Of a stretch of DNA of 64,000 nt, positions 1-13,600 are shown in pieces. How positions within the stretch are numbered: position 1 is the stretch's first letter; the number at the start of each line of letters is the position of its first letter. Made by a program: the position numbers and the translations under genes. The notes under the pieces were generated by a model. The model saw nothing but the letters and a program-made list of their open reading frames with translations, did no database searches and was not told where the DNA came from. This DNA comes from Gari tellinella (taxonomy: Eukaryota > Mollusca > Bivalvia > Cardiida > Psammobiidae): NCBI GenBank assembly GCA_922989275.2, contig OV277864.1, forward strand, positions 27,291,550-27,355,549. The letters are read 5' to 3'.

Positions 1-433
1 CTTAGTGTTGTCCGACATGACACAGTTTTACAATTAAATACAGAACACCAATCAAACACAGTCTCATACTGTATTTGTCTATTTGATGTAACAAAACCAC
101 TCTTACACAATCTAATGTACAGTGGAGACGTTATTCTCTCATCTTTCACAATTAATCTGTTTATTCTTGAACCACTATGTCCACAAGCACTGCAAACAGT
201 TTGGAGCCAGATCAGACACAGGGTTACCCGGTGTCTGATCTGGCTCCAAACTGTTTGGTAAACTTGTTTATTTAAATAAATTGTCAGCATTTTAGGAAAA
301 TATTATTTTTTACATTTTGGTGAATTGCATTTGCAATTTGTTTTTACTGGAAAATATACAAGCTTCTCCACTGTAGCAATAAACCTTGCTTGTATGACAA
401 CATAGGTCATCTTTAACCTAAATCTAATTGACA
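1..433 (-). other. FAM219 3' UTR and downstream sequence
   Basis: No open coding sequence. A minus-strand AATAAA (267-272 as tttatt) lies about 160 bp after the stop and may be the poly(A) signal. Positions about 188-262 hold a hairpin MITE core (GGAGCCAGATCAGACAC and its inverse), related to the cores at 53975-54060 and 62285-62365. Confidence 0.5.
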
Positions 434-635
434 TCATTGTATTGCACACTTTTGGGGTATCCATGTCACAGAAGGACAACATGCACATCGTTCATGAAGG
501 GGTCGGGGAGGAATCAGATCAAGATCTTCATCGTCCGGCTCAAGGTCAAGGTCATAACCATCTTTCTTCAGCTGGTCTGCAATTTCCTTCTGTGCTTCTT
601 TGCTTAAGCTAGGGATAGCAAATTCATCCTCTTCA
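434..635 (-). CDS. FAM219A: FAM219 exon 5 (stop codon)
   Basis: Acceptor ATTTCAG, then an acidic stretch, LKKDGYDLDLEPDDEDLDL, IPPRPLHERCACC and the end QKCAIQ before TGA at 436-434. KDGYxLD...PDDEDLDLIPP and the paired cysteines are the family signature. Confidence 0.93.
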
Positions 636-3600
636 CTGAAATAACAACAAACACAATATCTTCACATCTACATGTTTAATCCTTCAATTCACCAAGTGAC
701 AAGAGATACTTCTTTAGTATTCTGATCAAGATCTGCAAGGTTTGTCTATCTGCTATATACTGTTAAGATTTAAACCCTTAATATGTATAAATAGACTGGA
801 CTTTAATGGAAACTTAAATAGTCCATTTAAAGTTTCAGGGGTGAATAAGTCAACGAGCTAAGATTCTAATACATCAATCAAGCTGCAGTCTCTGCAAATA
901 CAGGGAACATGTAGTGCAGGGTCCAAGGTAATAAAGAGTATATGAGTTGAGTCTGAGATCGTTCTCAAGCAGTTGATCGGTCAGATTTGAGCCTAGGCTC
1001 AAATCTGACCAATCAAATGCTTGAGAACTGATTCTGATCAGACATAGAGTAACAACAATGTTGTTGATGGTGTTTTCGATCACTGTTTCATACCTGTCAT
1101 CTGACATGATAGCTACCAGAGGCTGCTCGTCTGGACTCACTGGAATACTGGTGGACTTACTGGGAATGTTCAATCTGAAATATATGTACAAATGTTTTAC
1201 ACTTCATTTGTTTTCTGACAAATCAATATGCCACACAGTACAGATTAATATACCCCAAAGTACAGAGATAATTGCTGGAAGTTTCTACTTTGAGTTTATT
1301 GATGGGACTGAACAATCCAATTCTTGTATTGAACGCCCTACCACACTCTGAACATGATGAGCCAGACAAAACTACTACTAATGCTGCTCTCACCTTTCTT
1401 TGAGCCCTATTCTGCTGGACCAGACCAACATGTTCCCCCTCATACAGTTTTGCTCCCTTCTTTATGCTAGAGCCCCAAGGAGCTTCTTTCCCACACCATG
1501 TCTTCCCAATTGTCTAGCTCATTATAAGGGAGATTTTTTGGAATTCAGGTATCATTCATTCTTCTGACATGAGCAACTAAACGAAGTTGGCCTAAAAGTT
1601 TTAGTAAAACCAGCATGGTGTCAATCAAGTTGGTGATACGAGTCTTGACAATTTAAACTCAAAATGAATATTTATTGAATACAGGTGATAGTTTATAAAG
1701 CAAGGTGAAAGTAAAGTAGAAAGCTCCTAAAGCAAGATGAAAGTAAAGCGTCAAAAACATTAAGTAATGTTAGATTTAAGTGATTTGTGTATATTGCTAT
1801 GGAGGAAATGGTTAACAGAGGTCCATGCAATACAAATTTGCTGCTCTACCTGTTACGTGAAATTAAAAATGTCCTCTTTGGCTGTTCCTCTACAACTTGT
1901 TTTCGTCTATTCTTCTCTCGCTGTTTTTCTGTCAAGTATAAAAAAATCATGAGTATCAATACATGTACGGGGTTCCTGCAAAACATTCTGTAACATGATT
2001 ATTTTCTTGAAATCTACAAGTACTATTTTCATCAAAAACACATCATTCTAAACATCATTTTAAGGGAACAGTAAAACCCCTGTATTATGACCTTAAAAGG
2101 TAGGCTTATTAGTTATATGAAACTCAAAGACAGGTGACAGCTGAAAACAAGGTGAAATCAAACAGAAAAATCAAAAAGAAACTTTCAATTTTATTTTCAC
2201 CTTGCTTTAAACAGTTACCTGTTCTAAACATCTAACAAGAGGGCCAGAATGGCCCTTGATCGCTCACCTCACAATGGTGACACTAGGATGGGTCACGTGA
2301 TTTCAGAAAAGAAGATTTGTAAAAGGTGACCCCCAGGGCGGGGCCAATTTTGACCCCAGGGGCAAAATTTGAACAACTAAGATAGAGGATCTGTAAACGA
2401 TGATATGTGCAAAATATCTTAACTCAGTGTACTATGGTTTCAGACAAGAAGATTTTTGAAGTTTTCATTGAAAAAATCTATTTTTAGCTCCGGTGACCCA
2501 GATATGCAACAGACCAGAACCAATTCATCCATATATGTGAAGGACCTCTAAAAGTTACATCATGCCAAATATCAAAGCTCTGGTCATATTGGTTCCAGAG
2601 AAAAAGATGTTTGAACATTTCACTATATAACTCTATGTAAAACTGTGATCCCCGGGGCGGGGCCAATTTTGACCCCAGGGACAAAAATTGAACATCTTCT
2701 ATAGAGGATCTGTTGACGATGCTATGTGCAAAATATCTAAGCTAAGTGTACTATGGTTTCAGACAAGAAGATTTTTTAAGTTCTCATGGAAAAAAATCTA
2801 TTTTTAGCTTCGGTGACCCAGATATGCAACGGACCGGAACCGATTCAACAACATAAGTCAAATACCTCTAGAAGTAATACCATGCTAAATATCAAAGCTC
2901 TGGACATATTGGTTTCAGAGAAAAAGATGTTTGAACATTTCACAATATAACTCTATGTAAAACGTTGACCCCCAGGGCAGGGCCAATTTTGACCCCAGGG
3001 GCAAAATTTGAATAACTTTGATAGAGGACCTATAGGTAATGCTATGTGCAACATATCTAAGCTCTGGCTCTTGTGGTTTGTGACAAGAAGATTTTTTAAG
3101 ATTTCCTTATTTTTTCACTTTGGTTGCCATAGCAACCAGAGTTCTGCATGGTTTCAAATTCTTTGAACAACTTTGAAAGAGCTTGACCCAAGGAACATTC
3201 CTGTGAAGTTTGGTTGCAATCAAGCAAGTGGTTTTGGAGAAGAAGATGTTTGAAGAAATTGTTGACGCACGACGCACGACGCACGACGCCGGACATTGAC
3301 TGACCACAAAAGCTCACCTTGAGCACTTTGTACTCAGGTGAGCTAACAATTAACATGATTTAGTGGTAGTATTAGAACTGTTTTACTGTATGTTTTGAAC
3401 CTTCTGTTAGGATGCATTAAGATGATAAACATAGTTTTATGTTTACATTATATCTATAATAATGTTTGCCTAATGTTATGTGGAAATTTAAAACAAGAGG
3501 GCCATGGCCCACAAGTCGCTCACCTGAGAACATTGCAGCTAAGCTGACTGGGCAAAACAATATCGTGATATATATAGCTATAAAAAGAGTTTTAAAGGTT

Positions 3601-6600
3601 TTTCCTATATAAGTCTATATACAAGAGCCCAATGGGGCATATTTCGCTCACCTGAGATTCACTAACAAAATGGAGATAATGACTTATGTCCAGGATGGGG
3701 TCATTTTTTATCTGAGGGGCATAATTTGAACAATCTTGATAGAGGCCCTGTATATGATGCTATGTGCCAAATATCTAAGATCAGGATACTAGGGTTTTAG
3801 ACAAGAAGATTTTTTTTAAGTTTTCATTGAAAAAATCTATTTTTAGCTCCTGTGACCTACTTATGCAACCGACCGGAACCATTTGAACAAAATATGTAAA
3901 GGACATCTAGAAGTGTCACCATGATGAATATCAAAGCTCTGGCCATATTAGTTTCAGAGAAGAAGACGTTTGAAAATTTCACTATATAACTCTATGTAAA
4001 ACTGTGACCCCCGGGGCGGGGCCAATTTTGACCCCAGAGACATAATTTGAACAAACTTGATAGAGGACCTGTAGATGATGCTATGTGCCAAATATCTTAG
4101 CTCTGGCCCTTGTAGTTTCAGACAAGAAGATTTTAAAAGTTTTCATTGAAAAAATCTATTTTTAGCTCCTGTGACCTACTTATGCAACCGACCTGTACCA
4201 TTTGTACACAATATGTAGAGGACATCTAGAAGTGTAACCATGCCGAGTATCAATGCTCTAGCCATATTCGTTTCAGAGAAGAAGACGTTTGAAAATTTCA
4301 CTATATAACTCTATGTAAAACATTGACCCCCGGGGCAGGGCCAATTTTGACCCCAGGGACATAATTTGAACAAACTTGATAGAGGACTTGTAGATGATGC
4401 TATATGCCCAATATCTAAGCTCTGGCCCTTGTAGTTTCAGACAAGAAGATTTTTTAAGTTTTCATTGAAAAAATCTATTTTTAGCTCCTGTGACCTACTT
4501 ATGCAACCGACCGGAACAATTTGAACAAAATATGTAGAGGACATCTAGAAGTGTCACCATGCCAAGTATCAATGCTCTAGCCATATTCGTTTCAGAGAAG
4601 AAGACGTTTGAAAATTTCACTATATAACTCTATGTAAAACTGTGACCCCCGGGGCGGGGCCAATTTTGACCCCAGGGACATAATTTGAACAAACTTGATA
4701 GAGGACCTGTAGATGATGCTGTGTGCCAAATATCTAAGCTCTGGCCCTTGCAGTTTTTGAGAAGAAGATTTTTAAAGATTTCCTTATTTTTTCACTTTGG
4801 TTGCCATGGCAACCAGAGTTCTGCATTGTTTTTAATTCTTTGAACAAATTTGAAAGAGCTTGATCCAAGGAACATTTCTGTAAAGTTTGGTTGAATTCTG
4901 TCAAGCGGTATAGGAGGAGATGTCATTTGAAGCAATTGTTAACGACGACGGACGACGACGGACGCCGGACACAGGGCCATCCCAATAGCTCACCTTGAGC
5001 CTTAGGCTCAGGTGAGCAGGACCAAATTTGATCAAAGGGTCATAATTTTAACAATCTTGGTAGAGGACCATAATGCAAAGTTACAGGTCAAATATAAATG
5101 ATCTGGGCCTTACAGTTTCGGAGAAGAAGTTTTTTTAAAGGTTTTCCTATGAAAAACTAATAAGTCGAGGGTGGGGCCATTTTTGGCACGGGGTCATTAT
5201 TTGAACAATCTTGGTAGAGGATCACAAGGCAAAGCTTTGTGACAAATATTAAAGAACTGGGCCTTACAGTTTCAGAGAAGAAGAAATTTAAAGGTTTTCC
5301 TATATAAGTCTATGTAAAACTGATAAGCACCGGGGCGAGGCCAATTTTGACCCGGGGGTCATAATTTGAACAAACTTGGTAGAGGACTATAAGGCAAAGC
5401 TACTTTTCAAATATAAATGATCTGGGCCTTACAGTTTCAGAGAAGAAGATTTTTAAAGATTTTCCTATGAAAAACTGATAAGCCCAAGGGCGGGGCCATT
5501 TTTGGCCCAGGGGTCATAAGCTGAACAGTCTTGGTAGAAGACCATAAGGCAAAGCTACATGTCAAATTTGAAAGATCTGGGCCTTACAGTTTTAGATGAG
5601 AAGATTTTTAAAGATTTTCCTATATAACTCTATGTAAAACTGATAAGCCCCTGGGCGGGGCCAATTTTGACCCGGGGGTCATAATTTGAACAATCATGGA
5701 AGAGGACTACAAGGCAAAGCTATATTTCAAATATAAATGATCTGGGCCATACAGTTTCAGAGAAGAAGAATTTTAAAGGTTTTCTGAAGACAAGAGGGCC
5801 ATGGCCCTTAATTCGCTCACCTGAGGTCATTGTGCCTTAGCTTAATAGGCAAGACAACATTTTAATATAGCTGTAAATGGAATTATCTTCCAGACAAAAA
5901 AAACATGACAAATTGGAATAACTTAAAAAAATATTGTTGGCAGAGTTATGGCCCTTATCCATGACACTTCTTCTTATCAAGCTACATGTATTTCCATATG
6001 ATTATTTATTGCGCACTCTGCTTTACTTTCAACCTGCTTTAAGTTATCATCTACTAAGATATAGATACTATTTCTTATATCTTACATGTTTATGACTATA
6101 TAAAGTGGAATTATTTTCTTTAGAGGAGGAATAAATTAAAGGCGTAAAAAGGCATATGTATGGGGTAATGGGTTAACATCAGTAGAACTGGAGTTATCTC
6201 AAAGACAAGAAAATATGACACTGGGAAATATCTCAAAATTGACATTGACCTTTGTAGGACATGACCCAAGTTATAAAGTTTCTAACTTTAACAAAGTTAT
6301 GGCTAAGATTAAAGTTGTGGACTGACAGACAAACAAATGGACAAACAGACAAAAAAGCAGACAGACAAAAACAATATGCCCCCAACTGCAGGGCATAAAT
6401 ATATAGCAGACACCGCCATATGCAACCTCATCAGCTGACCAGCTGACCTGAGTTCAGTTATGTAACTCTGCCAGTAGGAAATTTGGCTAGGGTCTAACTC
6501 TTATAGTGCTGAATTGCTGTCTGCTATACATATTTTGAATGTGAATTATGACCTAGATATTTAACCGACCAGAACCATTTGAACAAACTAAGTAAAGGAC

Positions 6601-7576
6601 ATTTAGAAGTGTCACCATGCCAAATATCAAAGCTCTGGCCATATCAGTTTCAGTGGAGAAGACGTTTGAAATTTTCACTATACAGTATTTATGGAGGGAA
6701 AGGGTTGAATCCTGGACAAGAAAAAAAAGACAAAACATACAGATAACTCTAACAAAACCAATATTAAACATATGTATAAATATGGCAAAAGACATAATTA
6801 CATAACTGTCAGTGGATCACTTCCAGACCCTGTTTCTCTAAGTATGAAGCAGACTAAACCATTTATAAACTTTAGCAGACAACATGTTCAGCTAAGACCA
6901 TCAGTTCAGTGGCTGAGGTCAAATACTGGGTAGTATGGTAGAATTAGCAACTACTCTGAAGGCTTACCCTTACCAGACTGAAATGATATCTGCTTAAAAC
7001 CTACTGTATGCGAAAAGTGACAAAAAAAAGAATTTAGAACATGTTCAGTTGGTAAATGAGTACCAATAGTTTGGATCCAAATTAGATGCAGCATTATGTT
7101 GCATCTGATCTGGATCCAAAATGTTTGCAAATATTGGCTATTTGCCCTTAGTATATTAAGAGTAACTCAGGTAAAATACAGTTCTGCTTTTGCTTCATCA
7201 AAAATACTGTAAAACCTGCCTAGAGCAGCACTTAAACTGCGCAGGGTGGCGTCAAGTGTGACCCTAGGGATTTCATTTTAACAAACTATAGAAAGATCGA
7301 CCAGGAGATTCTACTGTAAAAATATCAAAGCTTAGGGCCTAGTAGTTTTTAGCAAGAAGATTTTTTTAAATTTTTTGCTTTTTTGCTTTTTCAAGCAGAG
7401 TTTTTGCTTTTTCTCTTTCATTTAAACAACTTCTGTAGAGAAGCATCCAAGGAACATCATGAGCAGTTTGAATCCGCCCTACAATCCCCGGGTTCAGAGG
7501 AGATGTCGTTTGAAGAAAAAGTGAACGGACAGACGGACAGACGTACTACGGACAATGAGCGGTCACAATAGCTCAC

Positions 7577-7607
<31 letters not shown>

Positions 7608-10600
7608 CTGATAAGCCCAAGGGCGGGGCCATTTTTGGCCCAGGGGTCATAATTTGAACAATCTTGGTAGAGGGCCATTAGGCAAAGCTATATGTCAAAT
7701 TTTAAAGATCTAGGCCTCACAGTTTCAGAGAAGAAGATTTTTAAAGGTTTTCCTATATAACTCTATGTAAAACTGATAAGCCCGGGGGCGGGGCCAATTT
7801 TGACCCGGGGGTCATAATTTGAACAATCTAGGTAGAGGACCATAAGGCAAAGCTACATGTCAAATATTAATGATCTAGGCCATACAGTTTCAGAGAAGAA
7901 GATTTTCAAAGGTTTTCCTAAGAAAAACTGATAAGCCCTGGGGCGGGGCCATTTTTGGCCCCAGGGTCAAAATTTGAACATTCTTGGTAGAATATCATTA
8001 GGTCATGATACAAACCAAATAACCAAGGTCTGGGCCTTTTGGTTTCTGAGAAGAAGATTTTTAAAGATTTTCTTATGCATTAAAAGTTGTCTATACGGTC
8101 ATGTTAGAAAATCTGGTCCCAAAGCAAGGGGAATAACTCTAGCCAAAATCTTTGAACAACATTTCGCTCCCCCTTATCACTGATGCTTCTGACAAAGTTT
8201 GGTTGAAATCGGGTCAGTGGTTTCTGAGGAGATGTTGTTTGAAAGTGTGGACGGACGTCGGACGACGGACGACGGACGGAATGGTATCACAATAGCTCAT
8301 CCTGAGCCGAAGGCTCAGGTGAGCTAAAAAAAGTAAAACAAGAAAAACAAGACTGCGCGTTCAAAAAACGCTTATGCCCCCAGTGGCATCCTTGACAATA
8401 TATTCTGAATCTTTTCTAAGTCCAAATTGGGTCAAGGTCAGGGTCAGACTGAGCATTGGTGAGTTAGTAATGGTCCAAGGCAACAACTGTATAAGTATCA
8501 AAGCATTGTAGTCAGTTGTGTTGATGCTAGACAAAACGGTAAAATCTAGTTAACCAAGAAATAGCCTATTTAAAATTTTCTAAGTCCAAATTAGGTCAAG
8601 GTCAAAGTTTGGTGATGTTGGTGATATTGGTCAGCTGGTAGTGGTCCAAGGCAACAACTGTATAAGTATCAAAGCATTGTAGTCAGTTGTGTTGACGCTA
8701 GACGAAACGGTAAAATCTAGTTAACCAAGAAATAGCCTATTCAAAATTTTCTAAGTCTAAATTAGGTCAAGGTCAAAGTTTGGTGATGTTGGTGAGTTGG
8801 TAATGGTCCAAGGCAACAACTGTATAAGTATAAAAGCATTGTAGTCAGTTTTGTTGATGCTAGACGAAACGGTAAAATCTAGTTAACCAAGAAATAGCCT
8901 ATTTAAAATTTTCTAAGTCCAAATAAGGTCAAGGTCAAGGTCAAAATCAAAGTTTGGTGATATTGGTGGATAGGGAATGGTCCAAGGCAACAACTGTATA
9001 AGTATCAAAGCATTTGGGTAAGCGATGTTGATGCTAGACGAAACGGTAAAATCTACTTAACCTTGTTACGGACGGACAGGACAATTACTATATGCCCCGC
9101 ATCTGTCGATGCGGGGGGCATAAAAATGTATGGAAAACATGTCCATATAAGTTTAGGTGCCACCATTAAGATAAAGGGTCAATTGTGACCATCTAAGACA
9201 CTGAAGTCTTGTCATATTATGATGTCCTCAGGATCTTATTGTATCATTCAAATTAAACCATTACCCCATAAATATGCCTTTTTATGCCTAAAATATATTC
9301 CTCTTATGAAGAAAATAGTTCCAATTTATACTGTTACAAATAAGAATCATAAGAAATATATTATAACAGATAATAACTTAAAGCAGGTTGAAAGTAAAGC
9401 AGAATGCACCTTAAGGTGCATTCTGCTTTACTTTCAACCTGCTGTAAGTGGCCAGCTGTCTTCAAAACTAGAAACAGGCTATATAGTAATGGGTTAAAGG
9501 GTTTAAAGAAAGAAAACAAATACCAATTTTCCGCTGCAATTCTGAAGTTTTACGTAGTGGTTTATGGTTGCTAGTTGGCACATCATGGCTTTCCGGTCGA
9601 TCTGCATTTTCAGACTGAAAAATAAAACAAACAAAAATTAAAAAGAAGTTCAGTGCTCCAAGAAAATATTTTTGGCTGACAGGCCCAGGGCAAGTAAGCC
9701 CAAAAAATTCACTTGCCCTGTCCAAAAGCTACTTGCCCATGTTTTTTAAAATAATTTGTCCCAATTTTTACCGCGTAGATCTATATATACAGGGCTGCAG
9801 ATAAAGTGTTGGTTTAACTGAACATTTAGTAAATGATTTACAAAGTTTTCCCCTTTATGTCTACAGTCTTTAAACCATAGCCTGTGGACATTAGTTAGAA
9901 TCATCTCTTTAAGAGGATTCTAGTGAGATGTCACAACATAGAGATTAGTGCAAAGGTGAAAAGCCCGTTTTCTCTTTGACTGGTCATACTTTTTATCCTT
10001 AGAAATACCGTTAGATTCAGTATCTTCCAACTACCTCTTAGTCGAGGTATTTCCATAGTTTTTATTAAAAGATAATCAGATGATTTGTAATTGCAATTGG
10101 TCAACAGCATGTTTACGATTCATTAACAATGGCTTTTTATTTCCAATTGGTCAATAAAGTTCTAAATAAATACTACCCCTCTCTTGAGAGAAATATACCA
10201 CTAAGAAAGAATGGGAATTTTTAAGGCAAGAGGCAACTTAATGCAATACAAAGTTGCCACAAGACTTTTGTGTCCCGAAATATTAGGTCATTAACAAGAG
10301 TTGTCAGAGAGACAACAAAGCTCGCCACCGGCACCTTTAGAAATTTAAAAGCACACTCAAGGTCACAGAGGTCAACCTTTTTGCCTGCATGGAAAGGTCT
10401 TGTCCATATACAATGGCAAATCAAATATGAAAATAACACCTCAAGGGACATAGGAATTATAAGCATTTTTGAAACCTAAACGCAGATTTCGAAACCAAAA
10501 ACCTTTCGCGACCTTAGTTCAAGGTCAAGGACACTGGGCTAATATACACATGCATGCCAAATATGCAAGAAATATCTCAATGGATATATGAGTTAAAGAA

Positions 10601-13600
10601 AGTTTGAGAAACCTAAACGCAGACTTTGAAACCTAAACGCGGGTCCTAAGTTCAAGGTCAAGGTCAGAGGGCACAAACATTTTGCATGCAAGGAAAGATG
10701 TTGTCCATATACACATGCAAACTGAATATGAAAGGAATATTTCAATGGACATAGAAGTAATAAAAATTTTAAAACCAAAACACAGATTTCGAAAACTAAA
10801 CATGGGCCCTAAGTTCAAGGTCAAAGGGGTCTAAATTTTGCTGTGCCTGGAAAGGTCTTGTCCATATACACACATAAACCAACTATGAAACCAAAACCTC
10901 AAGGGACATAGAAGTAAAAGGCATTTTTCAAAACCTAAACACAGGCCCTAAGTTCAAGGTCAAGGTCACAATGGTCCCAATTTATCTGTGCATGGAAAGG
11001 ACTTGTCCATATACACACACATACCAACTATGAAAGCAATACCTCAAAGGATATAAAAGTTAAAGGCATTTTTCGAAACCTAAACGCAGATTTCAAAACC
11101 TAAACACAGGCCCTTAGTTCAAGGTCAAGGTCACAGGGGTCTAAATTTTTCTGTGCATGGAAAGGTATTGTCCATATACACATTCATACCAACTATGAAA
11201 GCAATACCTCAAAGGACATAGAAGTTAAAGGCATTTTTCTAAACCTAAACACAGATTTCGAAACCTAAACACAGGCCCTAAGTTCAAGGTCACAGGGGTC
11301 TAAATTTTTCTGTGCATGTAAAGGTCTTGTCCATATACACATACATACCAACTATGAAAGCAATACCTCAAGGGACATAGAAGTTATAGACATTTTCTTA
11401 AAATTGTTTACGCCGTTCACGACGACGCCGACGACAACGACTACACCGGGGGTATTGCAATAGCTCGTCATGTACTACGTATAGGCGAGCTAAAAACCGA
11501 TAAATGTCAGCTTGCAGACATATTTGAGTCAATATTTCAGTAAAACAGCAAGTAGACATTGATTTAATTCCATGACCCACTAAACCCTATATTGACACCC
11601 CCCTCCTTCCTCCCCTGTATTGATATTAATGGGCCTTTTTACAACCTAAATGCTGACCCTAAGTTCAAGGTCACAGGGGTCAAACTTTTTGTATGCATGA
11701 ACAGGTAATACTGTATTGTCCATATACACATGCATGTCACATATGAAAGGAATATCTCAATGAACAAAGGAACAATAGGCATTTTTCAAAACCTAAACAC
11801 ATATTTCGCACACACATACCAAATATGAAGGCAATACCTTAACAGACATAGAATTTATAAGGATTTTCTTGAAACTGCTAACGCGGACGGGAAAGGCATC
11901 GCCGACGACTGGGTGACAACATAAGCTCTTGGACACAGTCAGGCGAGCTAAAAACTAAAATAACTAACGCCTATTGGTGGCGTTCAAGTTTTAATATCGT
12001 AACCTGTTTTCAAATACAGCTCTATAGACCTTGGTCAAGAGTTAGAGATACAACACTGCAGCTAGTAGCGCTAAGATAAGATGAGTTTTTATCTTGAGTT
12101 GGCCAGACATGTACAACTACAAGTAACATAAGCTCTGAAGTGCTTTTATAACCAACTTCTCCTTCTATGGAAATCTTGTCCAGGGCTGAAGCATCCCGGT
12201 GACTCATCAAAGCGATTAAAAATCTCAGTATATACAATTAACGAGAGTTGTCAGAGAGACAACAAAGCTCGCCTTCAGCACATTTAGAGACATAAAAGCA
12301 GACTCAGAGGTCAAGGTCACAGAGTTCAACTGTTTTTAGTGCATGGAAAGGTCTTGTCCATATACATATGCAAACCAAATATGAGATATGAATTATAAGT
12401 ATTTTTTCGAAACCTAAATATGGGCCCTTAGTTCAAGATCAAGGTCACTGTGGTCAAACTTTTTAAATGCATGGAAAAGCCTTGCCAATATACATTTGCA
12501 TAACGAATATGAAAGAAATATCTCAATGAACATAGGAGTTATAGGCATTTTGAGAAACCTTAACAAATATTTTGAAACCTAAGTGTGGGACCTTAGTTCA
12601 AGGTCAAGGTCAACAGGGGTCAAACTTATTGTGTGCATGAAAAGGTCTTGTCCATATACACACAAATACCAAATATGAGTTTAATACCTCAAGGGACATA
12701 GAAGTAAAAGGCATTTTGAGAAACCTAAACGCAGATTTTGAAACCTTAACATGGGCCCTAAGTTCAAGGTCAAGGATACTGGGATAAAAATATTTGTTTG
12801 CATGGTAAGGTCTTGTCCATATACACATGCATACCAGATATGAAAGCAATATCTCGATGGACATAGGAGTTATGAGTATTTTTTTTAAACCTAAACGAGG
12901 ATTTTCAAAACCTAAACACTGGCCCTAAGTTCAAGGTCAAAGTCACTTGGCTGATTTTTTTTTGTATGCATGAACAGGTATTGTCCATATACATATGCAT
13001 GCCAAATATTAAAGGAATATCTTAATGAACATAGGAGTTAAAAGTATTTTTCAAAACCTAAAAACAGATGTCAAAACCTAAATGCAGGCCCTAAGTTCAC
13101 GGTCAAGGTCTCAGGGGTCAAATTTTTGTGTGCATGGAAGGTCTTGTCCATAAACACACACATACCTAATATGAAAGCAATATCTCAAATTCTCAATGGA
13201 CATAGAAGTTATAAGCATTTTTCAAAACCAAAACACCAATTTTAAAACCTAAACTCGGGCCCTAAGTTCAAGGTCACGTGGCTGGGTTTTTTGTATGCAT
13301 GAACATGTATTGTCAATTTACATATGCATGCAAAATATTAAAGGAACATTTCAGTGAACACAGGAGTTATAGGCATTTTCCAAAACCTAAACGCAGATTT
13401 CGAAACCTAAACGCTGGCCCTAAGTTCAAGGTCAAGGTCACTGGTGCCAAACTTTTTGTGTGCATGGAAAGATCTTGTTTATATACACACACATACCAAA
13501 TATAAAACCAGTATCTCAATGGACATAGGAGTTATAAGTATTTTTCGAAACCTAAAAGCAGATTTCAGAACCTAAACACGTGCCCTAAGTTCAAGGTCAC

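Larger units (their letters stand above)
3495..8327 (+). mobile_element. Outer copy of the ACAAGAGGGCC repeat, carrying two nested copies
   Basis: Begins ACAAGAGGGCCATGGCCC at 3495 and ends CTCAGGTGAGCTAA at about 8327. Its own body is interrupted at 3621-5013 and 5791-7602 by complete copies of the same kind, each with its own head and tail. Body units carry the phrases GGGGCGGGGCCAATTTTGACC, CATAATTTGAACAATC and GTTTCAGAGAAGAAGA. The tail has a GGACG-rich stretch at 8250-8282. Confidence 0.7.

Noticed and set aside
303..488. A 61-residue minus-strand ORF at the left edge
   Set aside because: It overlaps the true last exon of FAM219 in another frame and has no conserved features.
1380..1510. 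Possible extra FAM219 exon around 1390-1500
   Set aside because: All minus-strand frames contain stops between plausible splice sites, and exons 3 and 4 join perfectly without it.
7383..7678. Overlapping ORFs near 7400-7680
   Set aside because: Both lie in the tail of a non-coding repeat element and occur as chance frames in its GGACAGACGG stretch.
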